This document shows positions 31,057-39,445 of a stretch of DNA of 64,000 bases, piece by piece (the stretch's first letter is position 1; each line of letters opens with the position of its first letter). The position numbers and the translations under genes were made by a program. The notes under the pieces were generated by a model. That model was not told where the DNA came from. It made no database searches and worked only from the letters and a program-made list of their open reading frames with translations. The stretch is from Arenibacter troitsensis (GTDB lineage: Bacteria > Bacteroidota > Bacteroidia > Flavobacteriales > Flavobacteriaceae): the NCBI RefSeq assembly GCF_900177645.1, contig NZ_FXAO01000002.1:496001-560000 (forward strand), written 5' to 3'.

Positions 31057-32508
31057 ATGAACATACATATAAAATTAATATCAGCAATTATTCTAAGTTC
31101 TTTGATCTATGGTTGTACAGAGGATTTTGAAGAAATGAACACCAGTCCAAATGATTTGACATCGGTACCCTATAAAACCTTGATTACCAATGCCGAAATC
31201 AGTATCATAAAAACGTACAATCCAATACTTAATTTTGAGGTAAGTTGGGCCCGATATAATGTACGCGATGTATACGTTCAAAACGACCGTTATGAGCAAA
31301 CCGGTGCCGGAACAAATTTTAACGTATATAGCGGACACCTAAAAAATCTACAGGTAGCTATTAATTTAGCCGAAGAGGCGGAAGATAACAATGCAATTGC
31401 CGTAGCTCAAATACTGAAAGCATATGCCTTTCAGAATATGACGGATTGGTATGGCGATATACCTTACTCCGAAGCGCTTATGGCTGATAATAGTGAAAGT
31501 CCGAACATATACCCAAAATATGATTCCCAGCAGAGCATATATATGGACATCATTGCCCAATTGAAGGCTGCCAACGCCATGATAGATACCTCTAAAAGTA
31601 TGGGTACCGCAGATGTAATATTTGATGGTGATATGACCATGTGGAAAAAATTCACCAACTCTCTGCTATTACGTGTATATATGCGCATGTCATTGATAGA
31701 CCCAACAACGGCCAAAGGCGGAATAGAGGAAATTATGGCCAACCCCAGTACCTTCCCTATTATAGACTCCAACAACAGTGCTGCCTTCAAATATTGGCTA
31801 CCTGAGGATGCCACCTACCGTAGCCCTTATTATATGGATCCAACCCAAGCTGCCAAACAAGAAAACGTAACATCAGCTTATTTGGTAGATTTTCTAAAAA
31901 CAAGAAACGATTTAGGCAGGCTTGCCGTTTATGCTGAGCCAGCTGCCACTAGCGGAGAATACGTGGGACTTCCCCTTGGAACACTTGGTCAGAACACTCC
32001 TGATCTCTCCATCATGGGAGTTGAGGAATTTCGATCTGCCGATTCGCCCACTAGAATTATGAGGTATTCAGAAGTACTTTTTATACTAGCTGAAGCCGCC
32101 TTAAATGGCTGGAATGTTGGTATGACAGCAGAGGAAGCCTATGAAGCAGCTATTACCGCCAGTTTTGATGAGTACGGTCTGGAAGTTGGGACCTATCTTT
32201 CGGAACCACTTGTAGATTTCAATGGAGGTGTTGATCAAAGGGAGTTGATCGGAGAACAAAAATGGTGCGCTCTTTACCCTGACGGTAACCAAGGTTGGGC
32301 AGAAGTACGTCGTACAGGCTACCCGGTCTATGTAGCCACTACAGAACCTGTAGAAACCTTGTATCCAGGAAAGGGTACTATTGTTAGAAAACCCTATCCA
32401 CACAGTGAAGCCATATCCAATCCAGACGGATTTAATGGTGCCATAAGTGCCCAACCAGGAATCATAGAGGAAAAATTTGGCGCTGGTGTCTGGTGGGATG
32501 TTGATTAA
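31057..32508 (+). CDS. SusD/RagB-like outer-membrane lipoprotein (SusD-like 2)
   Basis: A 483-residue surface lipoprotein that forms the lid of the preceding SusC. The signal peptide ends at Cys20 (SSLIYGC). The family signature is near the N terminus (EEMNTSPNDLTSVPYKTL), followed by alpha-helical TPR-like repeats and YSEVLFILAEAALNGWN near residue 335. This is the SusD-like 2 (PF12771) branch and not the RagB branch seen at 57970-59649. It is co-transcribed with SusC and followed by a hairpin terminator at 32609. Confidence 0.95.
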   Translation: MNIHIKLISAIILSSLIYGCTEDFEEMNTSPNDLTSVPYKTLITNAEISIIKTYNPILNFEVSWARYNVRDVYVQNDRYEQTGAGTNFNVYSGHLKNLQVAINLAEEAEDNNAIAVAQILKAYAFQNMTDWYGDIPYSEALMADNSESPNIYPKYDSQQSIYMDIIAQLKAANAMIDTSKSMGTADVIFDGDMTMWKKFTNSLLLRVYMRMSLIDPTTAKGGIEEIMANPSTFPIIDSNNSAAFKYWLPEDATYRSPYYMDPTQAAKQENVTSAYLVDFLKTRNDLGRLAVYAEPAATSGEYVGLPLGTLGQNTPDLSIMGVEEFRSADSPTRIMRYSEVLFILAEAALNGWNVGMTAEEAYEAAITASFDEYGLEVGTYLSEPLVDFNGGVDQRELIGEQKWCALYPDGNQGWAEVRRTGYPVYVATTEPVETLYPGKGTIVRKPYPHSEAISNPDGFNGAISAQPGIIEEKFGAGVWWDVD

Positions 32509-32608
32509 ACATAACCTCAGATAAACAATGTTGAGCTAACATTGCAACTCTATAAAAATAAATTATACAAGTTGAATTGAATTGAGTTTTTCAAAGCATT
32601 GAATTTAC

Positions 32609-32646
32609 AAAGAGTAGCAATAGATTTATTTCTATGCTACTCTTTT
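32609..32646 (+). terminator. Terminator of the first SusCD operon
   Basis: AAAGAGTAGC-A-ATAGA (32609-32624) pairs with TCTAT-GCTACTCTTT (32631-32645) around a TTTATT loop with one bulged A. A short T tail follows. Its GAGTAGC/GCTACTC core reappears in the hairpin at 39287. Confidence 0.85.
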
Positions 32647-32768
32647 TAATTTAAAGGACAATCCGTTACGGTGCTTAAAAATTATATCAGATTACAAAAT
32701 CCTTAATATTGAAGATTAACAAAAGGTATTGAACCTTAAGGCTAGCCCTTAAACCAATAACAGGAATC

Positions 32769-32831
32769 GAACCAAGGGTCGAGGTACTGAACCTAGATTC
32801 CGCCAAAAAAAAAAAAAGGCGGGCTTGGTTC
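32769..32831. repeat. Nested inverted repeat around a 13-A tract
   Basis: The outer arms GAACCAAG (32769-32776) and CTTGGTTC (32824-32831) enclose inner arms CCGCC (32800-32804) and GGCGG (32818-32822). The inner arms flank exactly 13 A residues (32805-32817). No gene is nearby on either side for over 250 bp. Function unknown. Confidence 0.5.
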
Positions 32832-33449
32832 AACCTGCAATTTTAAGTGCGTTTTATTAACTTTTCAAAATTGAGGTTCACTAATAAATTTACACCTACA
32901 ATGGTTCTTGTATTGAACTCCTTATATTGTCTGTATATGGCTAGGAAAAGGAATGGAAAAATGAACTTTTACTTTAAAGCCTGTTTACTGCCAGGGACAC
33001 CCCTTCTAGCGACAGTAGAAAAATGAACGATTGGAAATATGTAAGAATATGGGCAACATCAATAGAGTTGGGAGGAGAATAATGTAGATTACAAAAGCAA
33101 AGAACGGAATTTAAACAATGGTTCAATTCAAAGGACCACCTTAGGGAAATGCCCAATTTAGCAAGTGAATACGAGAGCTCCAAAACTCTATTTGTTCCTG
33201 GGCCTGAAAAAATAATGACAAAAAGGATTTTCATAGAAATTATTAGAAATACAACTATTTATAAAAACGGTAACCTCCGTGAATTCTATTTTATTGAAAT
33301 AGTATAGTATTGTGCCAATAAGTTATGCTTGTTTTATATCTTATAATTATAATATTGTACCTCTAAAACACCAAGGATTTTCTATAACGGAAGTTATTTA
33401 ATAAACCAATTGTAAGCTTCTTAATCCATAATTTAAACAAAGCTTAGAT

Positions 33450-36071
33450 ATGCAAAACAACCTATGGCTCAAACAGTTGTTAACTTTGCACCTGTTTGCA
33501 CTAACAACATCAATTTTTGCTCATGACTTGTTATTGGAGAAGGCCCATAGCACAGCAAACACATTCGGCCCATTGGCAAACATGGTCATTCTACCCGCAA
33601 AAACAGGGAATAGTTCCAATTCTTTGTGGACCAACAATAACAAGGTAAACCACGACACCCTTGAAGATCCCTATTTACTTGGTGCACCCATTTTTAATAC
33701 ACCAGACAATACTGGACTTTTAGTTGAATTAAAAAAAGTCAAAAAACATCTTTTAGGTAAAACCATATTATCGACAACCAATTTGGAATCATTGGGCAGT
33801 GCTATTGCCAAGGAAAGTGAATTATTTACTGATAATATTAAGGTTATCAAATTAGCCTTAGACGCAATTGCACTGTACGAATCCAAATACGGCGGTCTAT
33901 TTACTACAAATAATAGAACTAAAGGAGGTTTTGACAGAACAGCATCGGGTTACGAACTTGAGAACTTAATGTTGGTAATTATGCAATCTGTCATTGATTA
34001 CTCGTACACCGAAGCCAACCTAGTGGCATATCCCCAATTATTTAACAATAGATTATTTAAAACCTCTTCTTATTTCCCAGGATCGGTTGCACCACCTGCT
34101 GATGCCTTTAAAAGTTTCACTATTAAAATTAATGGAACCCATGTGCGTAAACCTGGTACACCGGCCAATTACGAAACCGAAGATGCAAGGAGACCCACGG
34201 GTTGTTATTTGGCACCGGGAAGTATTGCAAAAGTAACCGTACCATCGTCTTTGGTTGGTATTGGAGCCACCATTTTGGTAGGCGCCCACACTTGGGATCT
34301 AACAAAAAAACCTACCATTAAAAGAATGGATCGCGTAACAACGAAATACGAAATAAATAGCACCACAACTACCATTGCCAATCCGTTGGGAGGAGGTGTA
34401 TATATCAATGTACCGTATCAACACCATTTGGGCATCCTTAATATTACCCTAGAAAATGTGGTTCGTTCCCCATATTATGCTAGAACCGTAGCCAATAAGA
34501 CCAGTTTGAGCGATTGGCTGAACGTTGAACGATTGCATGCAGCCCCATGGACAGATATTGAAACTGACAAAGTGATGATGCAGGTGCCAACATCATGGAT
34601 TTATGCTTTTGATGGCATTGAAGCTACTATGAATGATTGGGATATGGCTATGGATGCCATTTCAACACTTCTAGGTCGGCCACTTCTAAGATCCAAGACG
34701 GTTATCTACATGCAAGTGGACGTCATAAAAAGAGGCAATGCAAACTTCCCCGGATATCCACAATCAAATGTAGATTATGATCCTTACTTTGATTACAAGG
34801 GGTATCACAGTAGTTATTTAACTGATGGCCCTAGAAATGAAAGGGGATATCTAACCAACGTATTGTTCCACGAACAAGGTCACGCTGAAAAAATCTATAA
34901 GTTTAAAGGTGAAATTGAATCTATGATCAATTTCCTGTGGGTAGCCGTCCATAACAAAAAGTTTGGAGTAGAATTGAACAAGGCTTTTGAAGAATCATTT
35001 AATGGCTACGGAATATCCCACTCTATTGAAGAAGCAGCTATTAGTTGGATGATAACCGAAAACTTCAGAACAGGCAACCCCATGAGTTCCCAAACCGGAG
35101 AATACCGTCAGGAATTCTCATACCAACCAAGAGGGCACGCAAAATATGCAGATTTAGTGCGACTTTTTAACTGGGAAGCTATTGAGGATTTTTATGCAAA
35201 TACAAGTAAAATGTGGGACAGGGGAGAAATAAATTATTCCTTCCCCAACCGCGTTAACGAGATTCCTACAGATGACAGGATCTTAAGAATGTCCCAAGCT
35301 GCTGGCTATGATTTGCGACCGCTTATTCATTTTTGGGGTATTCATCCAATTGATTCCAAAAACTTGGAAGCTGAAATACAAAACAATAAATTAAAAAAAT
35401 CTACTGCAATTTACGATCAGTTATCATATTACAAAACCATCGTTCCTATGGACAACACTGCCTTTAGGAATTTTGGATTGGAAGACTTTTCTGAAACTAA
35501 AATTCAAAAAAGCTCCTATTACGATCATGTTTCGCAAAGTTATTACCCGGGCTTCCTTAAGAAATGGTGGAATGATTACGATGCTGCAGAAGGACAGGCA
35601 GCCGTAAATCAAATACAAAATATTTTGGATTTATACTTTCCTGATGGAAGACCGGAAGTAGACAATACCTCCTGTTCTGAAGTCACCCCGCTTTCAGTGA
35701 AATCCAGTTCCACAACAGGCCCAGAAAACACTTTGGATGATAACCCTACTACGGCGTGGGCGTCCAAAGGTGATGGAGAATACCTGCTTTACGATTTAGG
35801 AGAAGTTTATGATCTATGTGATTTTGAGATTAACTTTAAAAATGGGCAGACAAAATTAAATTATTTTGACATAGAAGTTTCCAGGGACAATCAAACCTTT
35901 ATGGTTGTAAAACAAGGCTTGTCCAGTACCAAAACTACAACTACATATGATACCTATTCAATTTCTAGAAAAGCCCGTTATGTTAAAATTATTGGACGTG
36001 GAAATGAAACCGATGACTGGAACAATATCAGTGATGTAAAATTCTATTTTAAACAAGGAAACAACTTATAG
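33450..36071 (+). CDS. Peptidase M60 (enhancin/mucinase type) with C-terminal F5/8C domain
   Basis: An 873-residue exported zinc metallopeptidase. The signal peptide is MQNNLWLKQLLTLHLFALTTSIFA. An N-terminal immune-inhibitor-like part has the family stretch RPTGCYLAPGSIAKVTVPS near 250. The catalytic motif HExxH is His474-Glu-Gln-Gly-His478, with Glu488 (FKGEIES) suitable as third ligand. The last about 120 residues form a discoidin (F5/8 type C) carbohydrate-binding domain with DNPTTAWASKGDGEYLLYDLGE and ARYVKIIGRGNE. M60 enzymes cleave O-glycosylated, mucin-like proteins. Its location between SusCD and GH95 glycosidases points to a glycoprotein substrate. A large hairpin follows the stop. 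Confidence 0.9.
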   Translation: MQNNLWLKQLLTLHLFALTTSIFAHDLLLEKAHSTANTFGPLANMVILPAKTGNSSNSLWTNNNKVNHDTLEDPYLLGAPIFNTPDNTGLLVELKKVKKHLLGKTILSTTNLESLGSAIAKESELFTDNIKVIKLALDAIALYESKYGGLFTTNNRTKGGFDRTASGYELENLMLVIMQSVIDYSYTEANLVAYPQLFNNRLFKTSSYFPGSVAPPADAFKSFTIKINGTHVRKPGTPANYETEDARRPTGCYLAPGSIAKVTVPSSLVGIGATILVGAHTWDLTKKPTIKRMDRVTTKYEINSTTTTIANPLGGGVYINVPYQHHLGILNITLENVVRSPYYARTVANKTSLSDWLNVERLHAAPWTDIETDKVMMQVPTSWIYAFDGIEATMNDWDMAMDAISTLLGRPLLRSKTVIYMQVDVIKRGNANFPGYPQSNVDYDPYFDYKGYHSSYLTDGPRNERGYLTNVLFHEQGHAEKIYKFKGEIESMINFLWVAVHNKKFGVELNKAFEESFNGYGISHSIEEAAISWMITENFRTGNPMSSQTGEYRQEFSYQPRGHAKYADLVRLFNWEAIEDFYANTSKMWDRGEINYSFPNRVNEIPTDDRILRMSQAAGYDLRPLIHFWGIHPIDSKNLEAEIQNNKLKKSTAIYDQLSYYKTIVPMDNTAFRNFGLEDFSETKIQKSSYYDHVSQSYYPGFLKKWWNDYDAAEGQAAVNQIQNILDLYFPDGRPEVDNTSCSEVTPLSVKSSSTTGPENTLDDNPTTAWASKGDGEYLLYDLGEVYDLCDFEINFKNGQTKLNYFDIEVSRDNQTFMVVKQGLSSTKTTTTYDTYSISRKARYVKIIGRGNETDDWNNISDVKFYFKQGNNL

Positions 36072-36116
36072 AACAGTATAAAACAAGGGGCGTAACGGCC
36101 CTTGCTTTATACTGTT
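36072..36116 (+). terminator. Long hairpin after the M60 gene
   Basis: Arms of 18 nt, 36072-36089 and 36099-36116, pair with one A/C mismatch around loop GCGTAACGG. It starts directly after the stop codon. No T-run follows, so it may act in RNA stability or partial termination before the GH95 gene and not as a simple terminator. Confidence 0.65.
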
Positions 36117-36226
36117 CGAAATGTAGCCTACAAATTGATTGGCCGGCAAGGGCCTGGAAAATATATCACATTAAAAAAGCTAGTGGTTCAACATAATTGA
36201 ACAGCGTTAATTAACAAGTACATATT

Positions 36227-38689
36227 ATGGATTTAAAAAAATTAATATTCTGCGCATTTATCCTTTTCGGGAATTTTTTGATTGCCCAATCCGATACAGA
36301 TCAAGACCCCCAGCCTACAACCGAACAGGCTTCTTTAGACCCTGCAACGGTACTCTGGTACAATCAACCTGCAAGCAAATGGGAAGAGGCCCTGCCGGTG
36401 GGAAATGGACGCCTGGGCGCTATGGTATATGGTAAATATGGGGAAGAGATTATACAATTCAATGAAGACACCTATTATACAGGAGGCCCCTACAACAGCG
36501 TTGTAAAAGGAGGCTACAAGCATCTTCCTGAGATTCAGCAACTAATTTTTAACGGCGAACCCATTAAAGCCCATAAGCTATTTGGACGCACCATGATGGG
36601 GTATCCTGTGGAACAAATGAAATACCAGTCCATGGCCAACTTACATTTGTTTTTCGGAAATGACAGTGTTGAAAACTACAGAAGGTCATTGGATCTAAAA
36701 ACCGGTATTGTAAAAGACACTTACACCGTGAACAATGTAAACTACACCAAAGAGGTATTTGCATCAGCCATTGATCAAACTATAGCCATCCGCATTACAG
36801 CCGACAAACCCGGTAGTATTTCATTTGATGCCGAACTTCGTGGGGTCCGAAATTCCGCCCACTCCAACTATGCCACAGACTACTTTCAAATGGACGGTAT
36901 TGGAAACGGTCAATTAAGACTCACAGGAAAATCGGCCGATTATCTTGGTATTGAGGGAAAACTTAAGTATGAGGCTCAGATCAAGGCCTATCCCGATGGT
37001 GGTATCATGGAGATGGACGACACTATTCTGAGTATAAAAAATGCAGATGCCGCAACCCTGTATTTCGTGGCCGCCACAAATTTTGTGAATTACAAGGACG
37101 TAAGTGCCGACCAAAAGGCGCGAGTTGCAGAAGTGCTGACAAAATTGGATCAAAATACATACAGCAAAATCAAAGAAGATGCCTTAACCGATTACAAGAG
37201 TTACTTTGACAGGGTTTCATTAACACTGCCTACTACCCCAAGCTCTTTATTACCAACCGATGAACGTTTGACCAATGCCCAAAATAACCCGGACCCACAG
37301 TTAGCCTCCCTTTGTTATAATTTTGGAAGGTACCTCTTAATATCCTCATCCAGGCCCGGGACACAACCAGCCAATTTACAGGGGATATGGAACAATGACA
37401 TGAATCCTGCCTGGGATTCCAAGTACACCACCAACATCAACATCCAAATGAACTATTGGGCCGTTGAATCAGGGAACCTCTCCGAACTTTCAGAGCCTTT
37501 GACCACCATGATAAAAGAATTGACGGATCAAGGTTCCCAGGTTGCTAAGGAACACTACGGTGCTAGCGGCTGGGTCTTTCATCAGAACACCGATCTATGG
37601 AGAACTGCCGCGCCAATGGATGGCCCAACATGGGGTACTTTTACCGTTGGGGGAGCTTGGCTTACCACCCACATGTGGGAACACTACCTCTATACGCAAG
37701 ATGAGGAATATTTGAAAGAAATATATCCGGTGATGAAAGGCTCTGTTGAATTTTTCATGGATTTCCTTGTGCAGTATCCCGGTAAGGACTGGTTGGTAAC
37801 CAATCCGTCCAATTCTCCGGAAAACCCGCCAGAGGGAAAAGGATATAAATACTTCTATGATGAAATAACAGGAATGTACTACTTCACTACTATTGCCGCA
37901 GGATCTACTATAGACATGCAAGTTTTAAAAGACCTGTTTAGCTATTACGGATCTGCTTCGGAAATCCTGGGCAAGGATGCTGACTTTGCAAAAAAGGTTC
38001 TTGAAGCAAGAAAACGCCTGGTACCCTCTCAAATTGGCAAGGACGGAACCCTTCAGGAATGGACGGAAGATTATGGCCAAATGGAAAAAAATCATAGGCA
38101 TGCCTCCCACTTATATGGTCTATACCCCGGAAAGGTAATTTCGGTGAACAAGACCCCGGAACTGATAGAACCTGTAAAAAAAGTGCTGGAATTGAGGGGT
38201 GATGGCGCCTCAGGATGGTCAAGAGCATGGAAAACCAACCTATGGGCACGATTGGGAGATGGTGACAGAGCCAACAAGGTCTTTAAAGGCTATCTAAAGG
38301 AACAGTGTTTTCCTTCACTATTTGCCATTTGTGCAAGGCAGTTTCAAGTGGACGGTTCTTTGGGCGTAGCTGCAGGAATTACAGAAATGCTACTACAATC
38401 CCATGAAGGGTATATAGATCTGTTACCCGCTCTTCCCTCTGAATGGGACAACGGACATTTTGATGGCGTATGTGCCCGAGGAGGTTTTGAACTCGATTTT
38501 AGCTGGAAGAACAAAGCTCTGACATCCTTGGAGATTTTATCCAAAGCAGGGTTGCCATGCAATCTAAAAACCCAAAAAAAAATAAAAGTATATTCGGATG
38601 GCCAGCAAATCCAGGTAAAAAAACTTAAGAACGGAATTGTAGGATTTAAAACTACGAAAGGAAAAACCTATACTGTAGCCGGACTATAA
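36227..38689 (+). CDS. GH95 glycosidase, Thr type (alpha-L-galactosidase-like), copy 1
   Basis: An 820-residue exported inverting glycosidase of family GH95. The signal peptide is MDLKKLIFCAFILFGNFLIAQ. The N-terminal beta-sandwich opens with PASKWEEALPVGNGRLGAM, and the alpha/alpha barrel has NLQGIWNNDMNPAWDSKY followed by Thr401, Asn403 and Asn405 (TTNIN). The likely acid Glu532 is in SPEN and the likely base Asp709 in QVDGSLG, matching AfcA E566 and D766. Thr401 aligns with AfcA His419; as I recall, Thr here marks alpha-L-galactosidases such as the Bacteroides ovatus enzyme, while His marks fucosidases. It is about the same length as, and very similar to, the next GH95 protein. Activity on L-galactose is inference, GH95 membership is not. 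Confidence 0.93.
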   Translation: MDLKKLIFCAFILFGNFLIAQSDTDQDPQPTTEQASLDPATVLWYNQPASKWEEALPVGNGRLGAMVYGKYGEEIIQFNEDTYYTGGPYNSVVKGGYKHLPEIQQLIFNGEPIKAHKLFGRTMMGYPVEQMKYQSMANLHLFFGNDSVENYRRSLDLKTGIVKDTYTVNNVNYTKEVFASAIDQTIAIRITADKPGSISFDAELRGVRNSAHSNYATDYFQMDGIGNGQLRLTGKSADYLGIEGKLKYEAQIKAYPDGGIMEMDDTILSIKNADAATLYFVAATNFVNYKDVSADQKARVAEVLTKLDQNTYSKIKEDALTDYKSYFDRVSLTLPTTPSSLLPTDERLTNAQNNPDPQLASLCYNFGRYLLISSSRPGTQPANLQGIWNNDMNPAWDSKYTTNINIQMNYWAVESGNLSELSEPLTTMIKELTDQGSQVAKEHYGASGWVFHQNTDLWRTAAPMDGPTWGTFTVGGAWLTTHMWEHYLYTQDEEYLKEIYPVMKGSVEFFMDFLVQYPGKDWLVTNPSNSPENPPEGKGYKYFYDEITGMYYFTTIAAGSTIDMQVLKDLFSYYGSASEILGKDADFAKKVLEARKRLVPSQIGKDGTLQEWTEDYGQMEKNHRHASHLYGLYPGKVISVNKTPELIEPVKKVLELRGDGASGWSRAWKTNLWARLGDGDRANKVFKGYLKEQCFPSLFAICARQFQVDGSLGVAAGITEMLLQSHEGYIDLLPALPSEWDNGHFDGVCARGGFELDFSWKNKALTSLEILSKAGLPCNLKTQKKIKVYSDGQQIQVKKLKNGIVGFKTTKGKTYTVAGL

Positions 38690-38730
38690 ACAGTCTACAC
38701 TAGTTTAATCCTAGGCAACAACTTTAATAT

Positions 38731-38780
38731 AAAAGAGAATGGTCCTAGTGGAAATTATCCTGGAGGACGATTCTCTTTTA
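38731..38780 (+). terminator. Terminator of GH95 copy 1
   Basis: AAAAGAGAAT-G-GTCCT (38731-38746) pairs with AGGAC-G-ATTCTCTTTT (38764-38779), 40 bp after the stop. A short T tail is included in the arm. Confidence 0.85.
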
Positions 38781-39040
38781 TTAACAATATACCACAGATC
38801 CTCCTAAAAGTATCTTTGCCCATTCGACAAACAATCTATTATCTTATTCAAAAGATAAAACAATAAATCCTTAATAATTCTCAACCCACGCAGCAACTTA
38901 TTTATATTATATTAATAAGAATGAAGCCTTTTATCCATTCAAATCAGAATAATACAACCTAACTATCCAAATGGTTATCAATAATGTAATTCCTTATTAC
39001 ACTTGCCTTAATCATTCAACTTCGCTTTAAAAGCAATACC

Positions 39041-39071
39041 TTGTTAATATAGTACAGTTTAAAGCTAATAT
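39041..39071 (+). promoter_or_regulatory. Promoter/operator-like motif upstream of GH95 copy 2 (copy 2 of motif)
   Basis: TTGTTAATATAGTACA, then 7 nt, then GCTAATAT: the 16-base core is identical to that at 27346 and the spacer length is the same. It is 405 bp before the GH95 start and about 215 bp before a terminator-like hairpin, so a transcript starting here would meet the hairpin first. Confidence 0.5.
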
Positions 39072-39286
39072 TATTGGCAATATATTATATTATAATCTTT
39101 AACTTTACAAAAGTTATTAAATCTATATTAATAACATTGAATACAAGAGTTTTCTATTTTCTGAGGTAAAGGCTTTTAACCTAATGGATTAAAAAGAAGG
39201 ATAATTGCAGAAATGATATTCATCAAAAATGAATACTGCAAGAGAACTTAAATATTTTGTTTATTGAGTTAGTTTGAGTTAGTCAT

Positions 39287-39327
39287 GGAGTAGCAGAACA
39301 TCATACGCTGCTACTCCTTTTTTTTTT
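39287..39327 (+). terminator. Strong hairpin with T-run in the leader of GH95 copy 2
   Basis: GGAGTAGCAG (39287-39296) pairs perfectly with CTGCTACTCC (39308-39317) around an 11-nt loop, followed by ten bases of which nine are T. It has the form of an intrinsic terminator but lies before, not after, a gene. It shares the GAGTAGCA core with the SusD terminator at 32609. It may be an attenuator, the end of a small RNA, or a relic. Confidence 0.75.
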
Positions 39328-39445
39328 GATAATCCTCTTACTACAAAAATTTAAAGAAAAAGGAATCCGGCATAATCGCACAATAAAGTATCCACTAATA
39401 ACATTTCGAAAAATTCAAAAAAACACTACTTATAATTCTATCCAT

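Larger units (their letters stand above)
32509..33449. other. 941-bp non-coding stretch between SusD and the M60 peptidase
   Basis: The region holds the SusD terminator (32609-32645), a nested inverted repeat around a 13-A run (32769-32831) and the leader of the M60 gene. Several short frames of 70-86 codons exist on both strands, but none resembles a known family or has a convincing start. An A+T-rich palindromic stretch lies at 33341-33354. The region may be partly eroded coding sequence. Confidence 0.45.
38690..39445. other. 756-bp non-coding stretch between the two Thr-type GH95 genes
   Basis: The region contains the terminator of GH95 copy 1 (38731-38779), the second copy of the promoter-like motif (39041-39071) and a strong hairpin with T-run (39287-39327) 119 bp before the next GH95 start. 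No credible protein frame is seen. Confidence 0.6.

Noticed and set aside
32974-33234. 86-codon frame on the minus strand before the M60 gene
   Set aside because: No recognisable domain, and it lies opposite the other protein-like frame; composition gives no support.
33083-33307. Open frame of 74 codons on the plus strand with a protein-like stretch (EFKQWFNSKDHLREMPNL)
   Set aside because: No start codon near its beginning, no family recognised and surrounded by stops; at most an eroded fragment.
33290-33335. Third copy of the 16-mer motif before the M60 gene (TTGAAATAGTATAGTA region)
   Set aside because: Only partial identity and different spacing to the following TAAG element; could be chance in A+T-rich sequence.
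39326-39445. 40-codon N-terminal extension of GH95 copy 2
   Set aside because: It starts within the T-run of a hairpin and precedes a perfectly good signal peptide at 39446.
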